This document shows positions 32,696 through 41,846 of a DNA stretch of 64,000 bases, in pieces. The DNA comes from Trichobilharzia regenti. Its lineage: Eukaryota > Platyhelminthes > Trematoda > Strigeidida > Schistosomatidae. Location of the stretch: NCBI GenBank assembly GCA_944472135.2, contig OX235263.1, positions 86,770,721 through 86,834,720 on the forward strand, written 5' to 3'. How positions within the stretch are numbered: position 1 is the first letter of the stretch; each line of letters opens with the position of its first letter. The notes under the pieces were generated by a model, which saw nothing but the letters and a program-made list of their open reading frames with translations, was not told the origin of the DNA and searched no databases. The translations under genes and the position numbers were made by a program.

Positions 32696-33190
32696 TATGT
32701 ATCCACATATATATATTTATGTGTGTGTGTGCATGTTGGTCTCTCTTTCTGTTTGCTCGGTTAGTCTGTGACCACTTCACTTGTATGAACCTGTCTCCTT
32801 TAACAATGTATATTCCATTTATATTATATATAATATGAGTGTTTGTTGACAGTCCGTTGCTTGGTGACATATATCCATATATGTTTGTTGACATGTCTGT
32901 TATATTCGCTATGCATATATGGATCGATACTTCATTATAATTAGCCATTCATGATAAGACTGTCTAATGATTTGTCTGGAACATTCATATATATTTCGCA
33001 TTCACAATTTGTGGGAACTACTTTACTTACTTATCACTTTGGTGTGAGACCATTTATTTTCGTCTCCTTGTGTTTGGACAATAGAAGTATCATCGCAAAC
33101 CTAGTGGTCTTCTGATTTCCACCTTCTCGCGTCAGGACTATTAGTTTCTCGACCAGTCCATAACAATAATTTAGCGACGAGTACATAACA
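32693..33190 (+). repeat. LTR B (middle LTR)
   Basis: 498 bases, TGATATG to CATAACA, practically identical to LTR C and to LTR A except for the short insertion in A. It serves as 3' LTR of the first unit and 5' LTR of the second. Confidence 0.92.
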
Positions 33191-33249
33191 ATTTGGCGAC
33201 GGGGAAAGCTATTATTAACCACACAGCAGCAGCAACATAACAATTTACT

Positions 33250-34782
33250 ATGGATCCTTCTAAATTGGAATTATTGTTTGAACGACAAATGAAATTAATG
33301 GAAATGTTCGTCAACCAACAGACTGGTCCAGCTTCACCTTCAAGCAATCCCAATCATACCATGCTACCATCTGTCGACGGAATTGTGAACAGTATTTCAC
33401 AGTTCAATTATGACCCAGAGGCTAATGTCACTTTTGACACATGGTATCAACGTTATGAGGATTTGTTCACTGTTGATCTCGCCTCACAAGACGATGCCTG
33501 GAAGGTGCGAGTGTTGCTACGTAAATTGGGTCCGGCAGAATATGAACGGTACTGCAACCTTATTTTACCCCAGAAACCACGTGACAAGTGTTTCGATGAT
33601 ACAATAAAGCTGCTGCGTGAACATTTTGGAGACCACTCCTCATTATTCAGCATACGTTATCGTTGCCTCAAGCTGACAATGAATGAAAATGATGATTTTC
33701 TTACTCATGTTGGCACAGTCAACCGAGAATGTGAGAGATTTCGACTCAGGTCCTTAACAGATGATCAGTTCAAAGCCTTGATTCTCATATGCAGTCTTCA
33801 ATCTCCTCGTTTCACAGATATCCGAACTCGACTGCTCAATCAGCTAGAACAAAATCCCAAGTTAACATTAAATGACATAGCTGATGAATATCAGCGGCTG
33901 ATTAATCTGCAGAAAGACACACACCTGGTCGAATCAACACCTTCGAGAAGCTCTGATATTCGTGCATTACGAAAGAGCAAAAATCTCTCATCATCTACTC
34001 CTGACCCACCTTCTCTTAATGTCCCGCGGAAATCTACTGATACTCGTCCAACTTCTCAAAATACTGCAAAGAAGACCCCACCATCACCATGCTGGCATTG
34101 TGGCGCGTGGCACTTTGTAAAGTCTTGTCCGTACAAAAATCATCGTTGCAGCAAGTGCAAGATCATCGGTCATAAAAATGGTTTTTGTCAGCCACGCAAG
34201 CCCAGATGTCAAAATCCAGCAAAAGCTCAACAAAATATTGGTCCTAAATCCCCCAAAATGTCATCGAGTCTACGCGCAACCCGTCAAGTCACAACGCCAG
34301 GTATGCGGAAATATCTTGATCTTCAGATGAACGGTCATGATGCACGTCTGCAGCTAGATACCGCCTCTGATATTACTGTTATATCAGAGAAACTTTGGAA
34401 TAATATTGGCAGACCACCGACCGGATATACTTCCCAGACTTTTCTCAGCGCCTGTGGTGGGCGGCTCAAACTAATTGGTGAACTCAAATGTTCTGTTTCT
34501 TTCCGCAATACCAAATTCACAGGAATTTGCTACGTCACCAAGAGTGATTTAAATCTTTTGGGACTTGATTGGTTCGATCGTTTGCATTTGGCTGATGTCC
34601 CACTAAATTCGCTATGCAATGCAGCCAAGAAGCATAAAATGTTAGACAATTCCGGACGGAGCCGAAGCCGCAAACCCAACAGTCAGACGAAACGACAGGC
34701 GTCAACAACAAGCCCAAAGGTCCCAGATAAACCCCCAGGTAAACATCCTACTAATCATCCATCTTCTCAAAAGGGGAGGTGA
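33250..34782 (+). CDS. Gag-protease polyprotein, second copy
   Basis: A 510-codon frame nearly identical to the first copy. The few differences are Met to Ile and Val to Gly in the region around residue 113-121 (KLLREHFGDHS here) and a four-residue change after LGLDWFD (RLHL here, QKSL in the first copy), the latter produced by a cluster of base changes within 34579-34588. All knuckle cysteines and the DTASD protease site are kept. Stop TGA at the start of LTR C. This copy has Phe-Gly where family capsids commonly have Phe-Gly (HFGDH), so it may be nearer the ancestor; that is inference. Confidence 0.85.
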   Translation: MDPSKLELLFERQMKLMEMFVNQQTGPASPSSNPNHTMLPSVDGIVNSISQFNYDPEANVTFDTWYQRYEDLFTVDLASQDDAWKVRVLLRKLGPAEYERYCNLILPQKPRDKCFDDTIKLLREHFGDHSSLFSIRYRCLKLTMNENDDFLTHVGTVNRECERFRLRSLTDDQFKALILICSLQSPRFTDIRTRLLNQLEQNPKLTLNDIADEYQRLINLQKDTHLVESTPSRSSDIRALRKSKNLSSSTPDPPSLNVPRKSTDTRPTSQNTAKKTPPSPCWHCGAWHFVKSCPYKNHRCSKCKIIGHKNGFCQPRKPRCQNPAKAQQNIGPKSPKMSSSLRATRQVTTPGMRKYLDLQMNGHDARLQLDTASDITVISEKLWNNIGRPPTGYTSQTFLSACGGRLKLIGELKCSVSFRNTKFTGICYVTKSDLNLLGLDWFDRLHLADVPLNSLCNAAKKHKMLDNSGRSRSRKPNSQTKRQASTTSPKVPDKPPGKHPTNHPSSQKGR

Positions 34783-35277
34783 TATGTATCCACATATATA
34801 TATTTATGTGTGTGTGTGCATGTTGGTCTCTCTTTCTGTTTGCTCGGTTAGTCTGTGACCACTTCACTTGTATGAACCTGTCTCCTTTAACAATGTATAT
34901 TCCATTTATATTATATATAATATGAGTGTTTGTTGACAGTCCGTTGCTTGGTGACATATATCCATATATGTTTGTTGACATGTCTGTTATATTCGCTATG
35001 CATATATGGATCGATACTTCATTATAATTAGCCATTCATGATAAGACTGTCTAATGATTTGTCTGGAACATTCATATATATTTCGCATTCACAATTTGTG
35101 GGAACTACTTTACTTACTTATCACTTTGGTGTGAGACCATTTATTTTCGTCTCCTTGTGTTTGGACAATAGAAGTATCATCGCAAACCTAGTGGTCTTCT
35201 GATTTCCGCCTTCTCGCGTCAGGACTATTAGTTTCTCGACCAGTCCATAACAATAATTTAGCGACGATTACATAACA
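34780..35277 (+). repeat. LTR C (3' LTR)
   Basis: 498 bases, TGATATG to CATAACA, followed by the ATAC target duplication. Differs from LTR B at single positions such as 35207 (G for A) and 35268 (T for G). Confidence 0.92.
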
Positions 35278-35281
35278 ATAC

Positions 35282-36068
35282 TTCCGATAAGCAGATATTA
35301 TTAGACCCTCACTTTTCTTTTACATAGCTCACGCACTCTGACTTTTGTGTTTAACTCCTTTTCAACCTACATAAGTAGGTGAAATTATCACCTGCCTTTC
35401 ACTTGAAACTAATTGTTCGCAGAAATGTCTGTAAAATATCGAGAAATTAATATTTCTTGAAAAAAATCACCTCAAAATTGATGAACCCCATGCCTGTTAT
35501 ATAAATTGAATTATTAACCCCTTTTAAATACTTCTGCACCTGTCTGCCGGTTTTCTTGTGTCTTCTTCTCTTTTCAAACATACTGCTTTCAACGAAGGTA
35601 CTGATACACCGCCGCTATTCCCCACTTATTAGTGATATTGCTAGCTCATCTGGTGAATAACGGGATCACCGATATTATAAAATCTGCTAACAAGTTCAAA
35701 GTCGGTCTCATAAACAACTGGAAATGTCACAAATACGGTGTACTTACAGGTGAATTTAAAGTTTAATAGACTTTAAAACACTTTATGAATCATTTACTGA
35801 TAAGTATTGTTTATTCTGCATCTCCTATGTATCACGCCAGCACCTGTGCAGAAATGCTACTTACCTTCCCCAACTAACGCAATCATTTATAATTCCCGCG
35901 TGAAATAGACACGTATTTTTTTCAATCACCGTTTAGATTTTACGCTATATCTATTTCCTTATTTGTACACTTCATTTTAAATGTTTATCTCACATTTACC
36001 AGTTTTCAACTTATTTATAGATTAACAAATCATATTAAATATTCTATAAGTTTTGATAAGTGTACGTG
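35282..36068. other. AT-rich spacer without recognised gene
   Basis: No open frame of note and no match to other parts of the window. Presumed older intergenic or intronic DNA. Confidence 0.4.
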
Positions 36069-36250
36069 TCGTCGGTGGCACAGTGGTTAGGACTCTCGCC
36101 GACCATGCACATGGTCCGGGGTTCGAGCCCACGCCGACGCACACCTGATATCTATGGTCGGCCTGCGAATTTTGGGCTACCGATATCCACGCTGAAAATT
36201 CCACACTTGTACCAAAAATACGGTGTGGCATCAAGCTGTAATCAAAAAAC
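36069..36250 (+). repeat. tRNA-derived SINE
   Basis: Third copy, plus strand. A box TGGCACAGTGG (36077-36087) and B box GGTTCGAGCCC (36119-36129), body with GATATCTATGGTCGGCC, TTTTGGGCTACC, and AAAATTCCAC, tail AATCAAAAAACAAAATAAAAAA. Reading frames across it are chance. Confidence 0.85.
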
Positions 36251-38160
36251 AAAATAAAAAATACGTATGTTCATGCCTGTAAAAATGGCTGGTTTCTGTC
36301 CCAGAAATAAAATATTATTATATAGTTGCATGATAATTTGTCCAGTGGAATCAGTGTCCAGCCGCTGAGATGAATTTGCCAGTTTTGTGTTAATAGCAGC
36401 TATGAGGTTAGCATGTATACTGCCCATGTGGAGGCTTCCATGGGGTCTCATATTCACTAGGGGAGTTAAATCATCTTGAGTGAGTCGAGTAGTTGGTATA
36501 ATTTGTCGTTGAGCTTCGTGTTCAAAGTTTAGAGTGGGTGATGAAGTTCGCTTGGGCGAGAAGGCGTTGATAGTATAAGTTGGAACCGATTTGTCAATAT
36601 CAATAGTATCCAGAAGTGGTCGGATCACTGACACAGCAGTGGGAGAATATAAAATTGTTCTGTTGACGGTACTTATTGCACAGTGGTACTGCTGTATTTG
36701 CATTGATTGGGTGGATTCATCGAATACGGTGTAATCATTAATGACGGCAAATTGGAGGGCTCACTGTTCCTTCAGCTGAGTTGGCGTATTCAATGAGATT
36801 ATGACAGTTGGAGTTGAAGTTGTTCTTCATGGGCTTGTAGGAGCAGAGATCGATCTGTTGACGGTGAACACATCAGTGGGCGAGGTACTTGACTAAATTT
36901 GGCGATAAAACGTAGTTGAAGTGAGGACTATCGTTGGTGGAGATGGGTTAAGTGTACGTCTCCATTTTAGCTTGTATAGACGCTTACAAGCCGCACCGCC
37001 GGTGCAGTTGCAAATGGTTTCAGCGACAAGAGAGAAGAACTGTTTAGGCGTAAGTGAAGGGGAATCGAGGCATCTGGCACTTGAGATCGACCGAGCGTCT
37101 TCTTGTGCCGACCAGGTTTGCGGCCTTGGACGTATATACGGTGCTGCTCTAGTAGCATAGATTTCATGTGATAATTCAGGTGAGGATAGAGTCGAATAGG
37201 AACCAATGGTTGATGCGGAGCGCAATGATGACGGGACAAATGTCATCCATTTGAGTGTTTGCAGATGGCGTTTGATGGCTTAAACTGAGTGATGTGGCGG
37301 ATGGTCGTGTAAGTGTTGGTACAGTTCGGCTTTGCTGTTGAATCGATCGACTGCTGTGTCTGATAACATCAGTAGGGTGAGTTCTTCATTTTGAGACAGA
37401 TTTCGTCGCGTTCGACGATCGCTGAGGAGGCAACCGAGAAGGACCTCATTGTATTCGGCTGGGTGGATTTGGCGCAGATGTTAAGATAAACCTCTCGGAG
37501 AAGCGAAGTTTGAGGGACAGTGTATACACAGGTATCTTGGAGACACGATTGAGGAAAGGGATTGATTGGACCGCGTGGAGTGAGGTGACGATGAATTGGA
37601 TGTGATGAGCGAGAGATGAGCTGCTGGCAGTTGAGAGGTGAGGAAAGGATGACAGGCGGCTGTTGTTTTGAGGGTCAGCTTGAAACATGGCAGAGGCCAT
37701 GGATTGGGATGTGGGTTGGCTTGACATAGCTGACATGACCGGAGAATGTGGTATCGCAGGCTCGAGTGTGGAGGACAACTAACGATGGACTGTTAGTTGT
37801 GCCACGGACCGTTCATATGCCCTTACCCGTGGATTAACAAATGGTTAAACCAAAATAAACAAAACAAACGAGAAAGTACTGTTGTAGAAGACTCCACGTA
37901 ATCACTTTGGGATTGAAGCAGAAAAGAAAGCCGTAAATGAACGAGAAGGAGGACGTGATTTGAAAGAGACCACTTTCTAAAACAATACGAAGGAGATGCA
38001 GCATCAAAAAGGCTAAAAATCAAAAGAGTTTGAAGAGAGGTGTTGAGAGATGCTAAGAACAACGAAAAAGGTGAAGAAATGTGGAGGTTAGAACAATTCG
38101 AGAAAGGCAACGAAATGAATACAATCATGACGTAATGGGGGACGTCGATTTTTAAAGGTC
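36251..38160 (-). other. Unrecognised minus-strand coding-like stretch
   Basis: A chain of minus-strand open pieces: 38128-37823, 37778-37446, 37246-36893 and 36703-36242. The pieces are rich in Ser, Pro and Thr (for example SSFPHLSTASSSSLAHH; CLLSDRRTRRNLSQNEEL). A word in the 37246-36893 piece (CNCTGGAACKRLYKLKW) has cysteines but no standard knuckle spacing. They could be one decayed protein with frameshifts, such as the gag region of an LTR element, because an LTR-like repeat starts at 38581 in the same orientation. I do not recognise the family and assign no function. Confidence 0.3.
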
Positions 38161-38580
38161 AAAACTGTCAGAGATAGAGTGTCGAAATGGGTATCAAACT
38201 ATAGATCTCGATGAGAAGAGTCAAGTAATACCAAGAACAAAGAAAAGGGTAAAGCAATGTGGAAGTTACAGAGGGGGTCTCACAACTTTTACACAAATAA
38301 TACGAGTGTGAGGCTTTTCGGTCAACAGGGTGAAAAATTATGGGAGAACTTGTTTTAGATGGTTCAAGGCAGAGATATTTGGACAAAGAAGAAAAAGACT
38401 GAATAAATCTGAAATACTAGGGGTGAGATTAGGAGGAAAAATGGAAAAAGTTCTCGTTGAGGGAAGGCGAAAGGTGATGGTAAGTTAAAAAGTGGCCTCG
38501 GTCTTACTAGATTGACCAAGGGAAATTAAAAATAAAGACTGGTGGTGTCACTGTCACTAGATCGGAAAAACGATTAGGGC
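38161..38580. other. Spacer before the left gypsy LTR
   Basis: Purine-rich on the plus strand (runs of GAAGA and AAAG). No gene seen. Confidence 0.35.
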
Positions 38581-38950
38581 TGTTACGGCTTAGGGTAGAC
38601 CTCAACTCTAGACACTCTTACAAAACGTCTTCACCGTTTTATGACCTTAGCTGTACTCTGCTTAACGTGCGAATGCTGACGAACGGAATCAAGGTAAAAA
38701 GACTTGATATGACAAGTGTATCTGGGACAGTTATATTTTACACAAACGAAATATGAAATTCGATAAATAAAGAGGTTGTGCAACTTATCTGCTGACGTCA
38801 CTGATGGTAGGCTCGGAGAGTGTGCTGAATGAATGCGCAACGAGATAGCGAACCAACGCAGGTACGGAAGAGTCAACTCAAAAGACAAAGATGTGCCAAA
38901 CGATGGGTGAGAGAGTTTGAACAAAGTTCAAGGGTACAATGTGCACTACA
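38581..38950 (-). repeat. Gypsy-1 LTR, left copy (3' LTR of a minus-strand element)
   Basis: TGTTACGGCTTAGGG to GTGCACTACA, 370 bases, nearly identical to 49564-49935. The two copies enclose minus-strand gypsy gag and integrase pieces, so they are read as its LTRs. The immediate outer flanks (GGGC and AATCC) do not match, so no target duplication is visible. Confidence 0.75.
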
Positions 38951-38972
38951 GCTTGGTGGGAAACCACCAAGC
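38951..38972. other. Perfect hairpin next to the LTR
   Basis: GCTTGGTGG, then GAAA, then CCACCAAGC: a nine-base stem with a GNRA-type tetraloop, on the inner side of the left LTR. The right LTR lacks it. It stands where the polypurine tract of the minus-strand element would be expected. Confidence 0.7.
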
Positions 38973-40336
38973 TTCGATAAACAAAAGTAGGACGGCTTTG
39001 TACAACAGCAGCGAGTGAACGAGAATGTTTGAAGATAATAACAGTAAAAAAATTTTTGCGAAAGGAAAGAAAGAAAAATAACAAAAATGTTAAGGTAATT
39101 TTGAAGTAGTGTGTACATGATTAGTGATTAAGACAGAATGTAAGAAGAAATGACGCTGGTGCCTTGTGTGGTTGTAAGCTTCTGCTGTTTTGTTTTTTTC
39201 TTTTCTTTATCTTTTTTGCTCCTTTTTATCTTTTATTTTTTATTTTTTTCTGTTTTTAGTATTTTTATTGTATTTTTATTCATCGGTTCATTTATTTTTT
39301 TAAACTCCGTACTATTACAAGCTTATGTGGAGGTCTGATGTTATACCTCTGCCGCTCAGGCTGTCGTAGCAGGAAGGCGACTCATTATGTCTAATTTTCA
39401 GTTTAGACTAATGCTCCTTTCATCCGCTTCAACAAAACCTAGCACCAATGTTAAAGGCAATAATTGCACCAGCGTATGAGAAAGAACGGGTAAAAGCAAC
39501 AGAAGGGAATGGGAGAAGAGGTTAAGATTTCAAAATCGACGTAAAAGTACTACGAAAGCTTGTGCGGAGTAAATGCGAGAAAAACTGGTGTAACATGGAA
39601 GTAATACGTCAGGCTGAAATAAAACAAAGAAAGTTGCTAACCTGTGAAAACTTATAAAAGTTACAGGGAAGTGTGTACATAACCAATGGCTATGAGTAGT
39701 TACCATTACAAAATTTTTTGCTTATGTTGCAAACTTCACAACTAATATGATGCATAATGTTTGCAAGTACGTCTCATAAAACAAGTGAATTGCAGGAGGG
39801 TATAAACCTGAAGGAAAATAGTACAGTCTGTGAAGATAAATTGAGCGGATTAGTATGTACAGCATAGAAGTGACGCATTTAAGCGCGAAAATATATATCG
39901 GTCCTTTTAACTATACAGTGGAAGGTTCTTTTTTATAATTACTTTTAGACTTTCAAAAAAATTTCTATTTGTTTATTTATTATTTTTTACATTGTTTTCT
40001 TTACTTTTTTGATTTTTAATTTTTTAATTATTTTTTGGGGGAAGAAATTGTGCATCGAAGAGTAATATACTGTTCGTAATTCCTCGATTGGAATGGGTTA
40101 CGAGGTGATATTAGAGGCCAACAGGTCTAGCGAGTAGTTTGAGGTGAAATGGATGAAAAATTAGGATAGAAATCTGCTGCGGACTCTCTGTAACGAGAGA
40201 AAAAGATCAAAAGGATTAGTACTGGGAAAAACGACTACTCCCATAAACGGAACCAAATAGAGTGAATATAGCAAAATTGAATTACAAATTGTGACAAGGA
40301 ATAAAATCCACTAAGTGGCATCACTTATGGAGTAGT
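38973..40336. other. Gypsy-1 3' internal region or later insertion
   Basis: About 1.36 kb between the end of the integrase frame and the left LTR, unusually long for a gypsy element. It contains T-rich runs (39180-39300, 39960-40030) and no supported protein. Part of it may be unrelated inserted sequence. Confidence 0.35.
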
Positions 40337-41505
40337 TCAGTGAAGGAATTCTGTGAACCTCTTGGGCCAGTGAACTCGTCGACCAGCACGTGTGACAGGG
40401 GTCTTACTGGTGACGATAGGAGAATCATCATTCGTCACTGGAGGTGAGGTGGTTGGGTCTGGGCAAGGACTAGGTTCAGTGGGGCTATTTGATTGAGCCG
40501 GCGGGGAGGGTGAAGGTTCTTCAATGCATGCCGCTTTAAGCTTGTCTATGCTTACAGTGTATGGGCGACCGCATCGCTCAATAACGAAAAATTTATCTTT
40601 ACGACTGAGGACCCTAAAAGGCCCGTCATATGGTGGTTGTAAGGGCTTTCGTGCGGCGTCGTGACATACGAAAACATGCGTACACTCATCAAGTCACGGA
40701 TCGACATGAACATTTCGGTTTTGAGTGCGTGTGGAAACAGGTCGGATGCGCTGCATGGAAATAACAGATGGCTTCACGGAATTCCGGCTCAAAAGCTTGA
40801 GCAGCGATTAGCTCGCCTGGTAAACGTAGGGTGGTACAGTACACCAATTCTGCTGGAGAGCATTGCAGATCCCCTTTTAGCATAGCGCGGATGCTAAGTA
40901 GGACCAAAAGCAGCGAATCTGTCCACCTACTATTGTCTACTGCCGTCAACGTGGCTTTCAGTTGACGGTGAAAACGTTCTACTAGCCCATTTGCCGCGGG
41001 ATGATACGCGGTTGTTCGAATGCTTTTGCATCCCAGCATCTCTAACAGTTTCCTGAAGCTTGTGGATTCGAATTGTTGTCAGCGGTCGGTAGTGACAGTG
41101 GTGGGGCATCCAAAATGGGCAACCCAGCCTTCCGTGAAGGCATAGCAGATGGTTTGTGGAACGATCCAAACATGTGAGCAAACACAAGCAGCCGTTTGAC
41201 GGGGGCAGGGGCCCTACTATATTTAGGTGTATATGATGGAACCGAACGTTGGGGTCGCATACGTCCCCAACGGCGTGATGTTATGCTTGGTGACTTTAGC
41301 ACGTTGGCATTGCATACAAGTAGGTGTCCATTGACGCACATTACGGTTGATGACGGGCCACACAAATCTGGCTGATATCAACTTGGGCCACCGTATCGAA
41401 GCTGGACGTTACCCCGGTCGGAGGTTCTTTGATCTGAGCGGGTTGTCGGTTGTCGCGGCCGAAATGCTCAGGTTGGATGCAGTAGCCTCTACCACCCTAT
41501 CGGCC
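40337..41505 (-). pseudogene. Gypsy-1 integrase joined to a gag remnant, deletion derivative
   Basis: Minus strand. Next to the BEL insertion lies a short gag end (DRVVEATASNLSISAATTDN). It is followed within about 30 codons by the integrase zinc domain and core in shifting frames: ARFVWPVINRNVRQW, CMQCQRAKVTKHN, HFGCPTTVTTDR, and the open frame 41039-40689 with IRTTAYHPAANGLVERFHRQLKA. The C-terminal part reads PPYDGPFRVLSRKDKFFVIE and ends HWPKRFTEFLH before TGA at 40339-40337. Protease, reverse transcriptase and RNase H are missing, so gag was fused to integrase by an internal deletion before BEL inserted. Integrase would join element cDNA to host DNA, but frameshifts make it dead. Confidence 0.8.
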
Positions 41506-41838
41506 TGTCAATGTAGTTGAAGATTGAACGATCAATTCATGGTTGTTTGCTCAAAATCAACTTCTCCAATTTTCGCGGAAGCATCAGTCAGCCAGTCATC
41601 GTCTAATCGGTCGCTATTCAGAAAGAAGTCAGGAGACAACCGTCAGAAACCATAGTTGTAAATTTTAGTTCTACAATGGCTATATGTTGGTGTTAGAATA
41701 AATAATTCTCGAGTCGCCAAACTGGGTTCTGGTTTTTGCGTCCGTTCGTACTAAGCGTTTCTGAGAAACTTCAAGGAACAGCGTGAGCCCGAGTGCAGCA
41801 AGAGCTGGGCATTAACGGTTTACGAGACATGGCTGACA
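41506..41838 (+). repeat. BEL 5' LTR
   Basis: TGTCAATGTAGTTGAAG to ACGAGACATGGCTGACA, 333 bases, same length as the LTR at 48574-48906 with scattered differences, and homologous to the solo LTR at 29524. AATAAATAATTCTC near 41698 could be a polyadenylation signal region. Confidence 0.92.
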
Positions 41839-41846
41839 GTTTCTGA

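Larger units (their letters stand above)
30598..35277 (+). mobile_element. Gag-protease-only LTR retrotransposon, tandem form with three LTRs
   Basis: The structure is LTR (30598-31103), internal, LTR (32693-33190), internal, LTR (34780-35277). Both internal parts are the same length and almost identical and code for one 510-codon Gag-protease protein with no reverse transcriptase, RNase H or integrase. The outer ends are flanked by ATAC (30594-30597 and 35278-35281), a 4-base target duplication, so the array sits at one insertion site. Primer site and polypurine tract are present in both units. Gypsy-type gag and protease motifs suggest that a related autonomous gypsy element supplies the missing enzymes. 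Confidence 0.9.

Noticed and set aside
30595..35281. CRISPR-like or satellite array
   Set aside because: The repeats are LTRs of about 500 bases with coding DNA between them, which fits a tandem retroelement.
39150..39338. Membrane protein of 62 residues rich in Phe and Leu
   Set aside because: The frame is a product of a T-rich stretch; any such DNA gives Phe/Leu/Ser codons.
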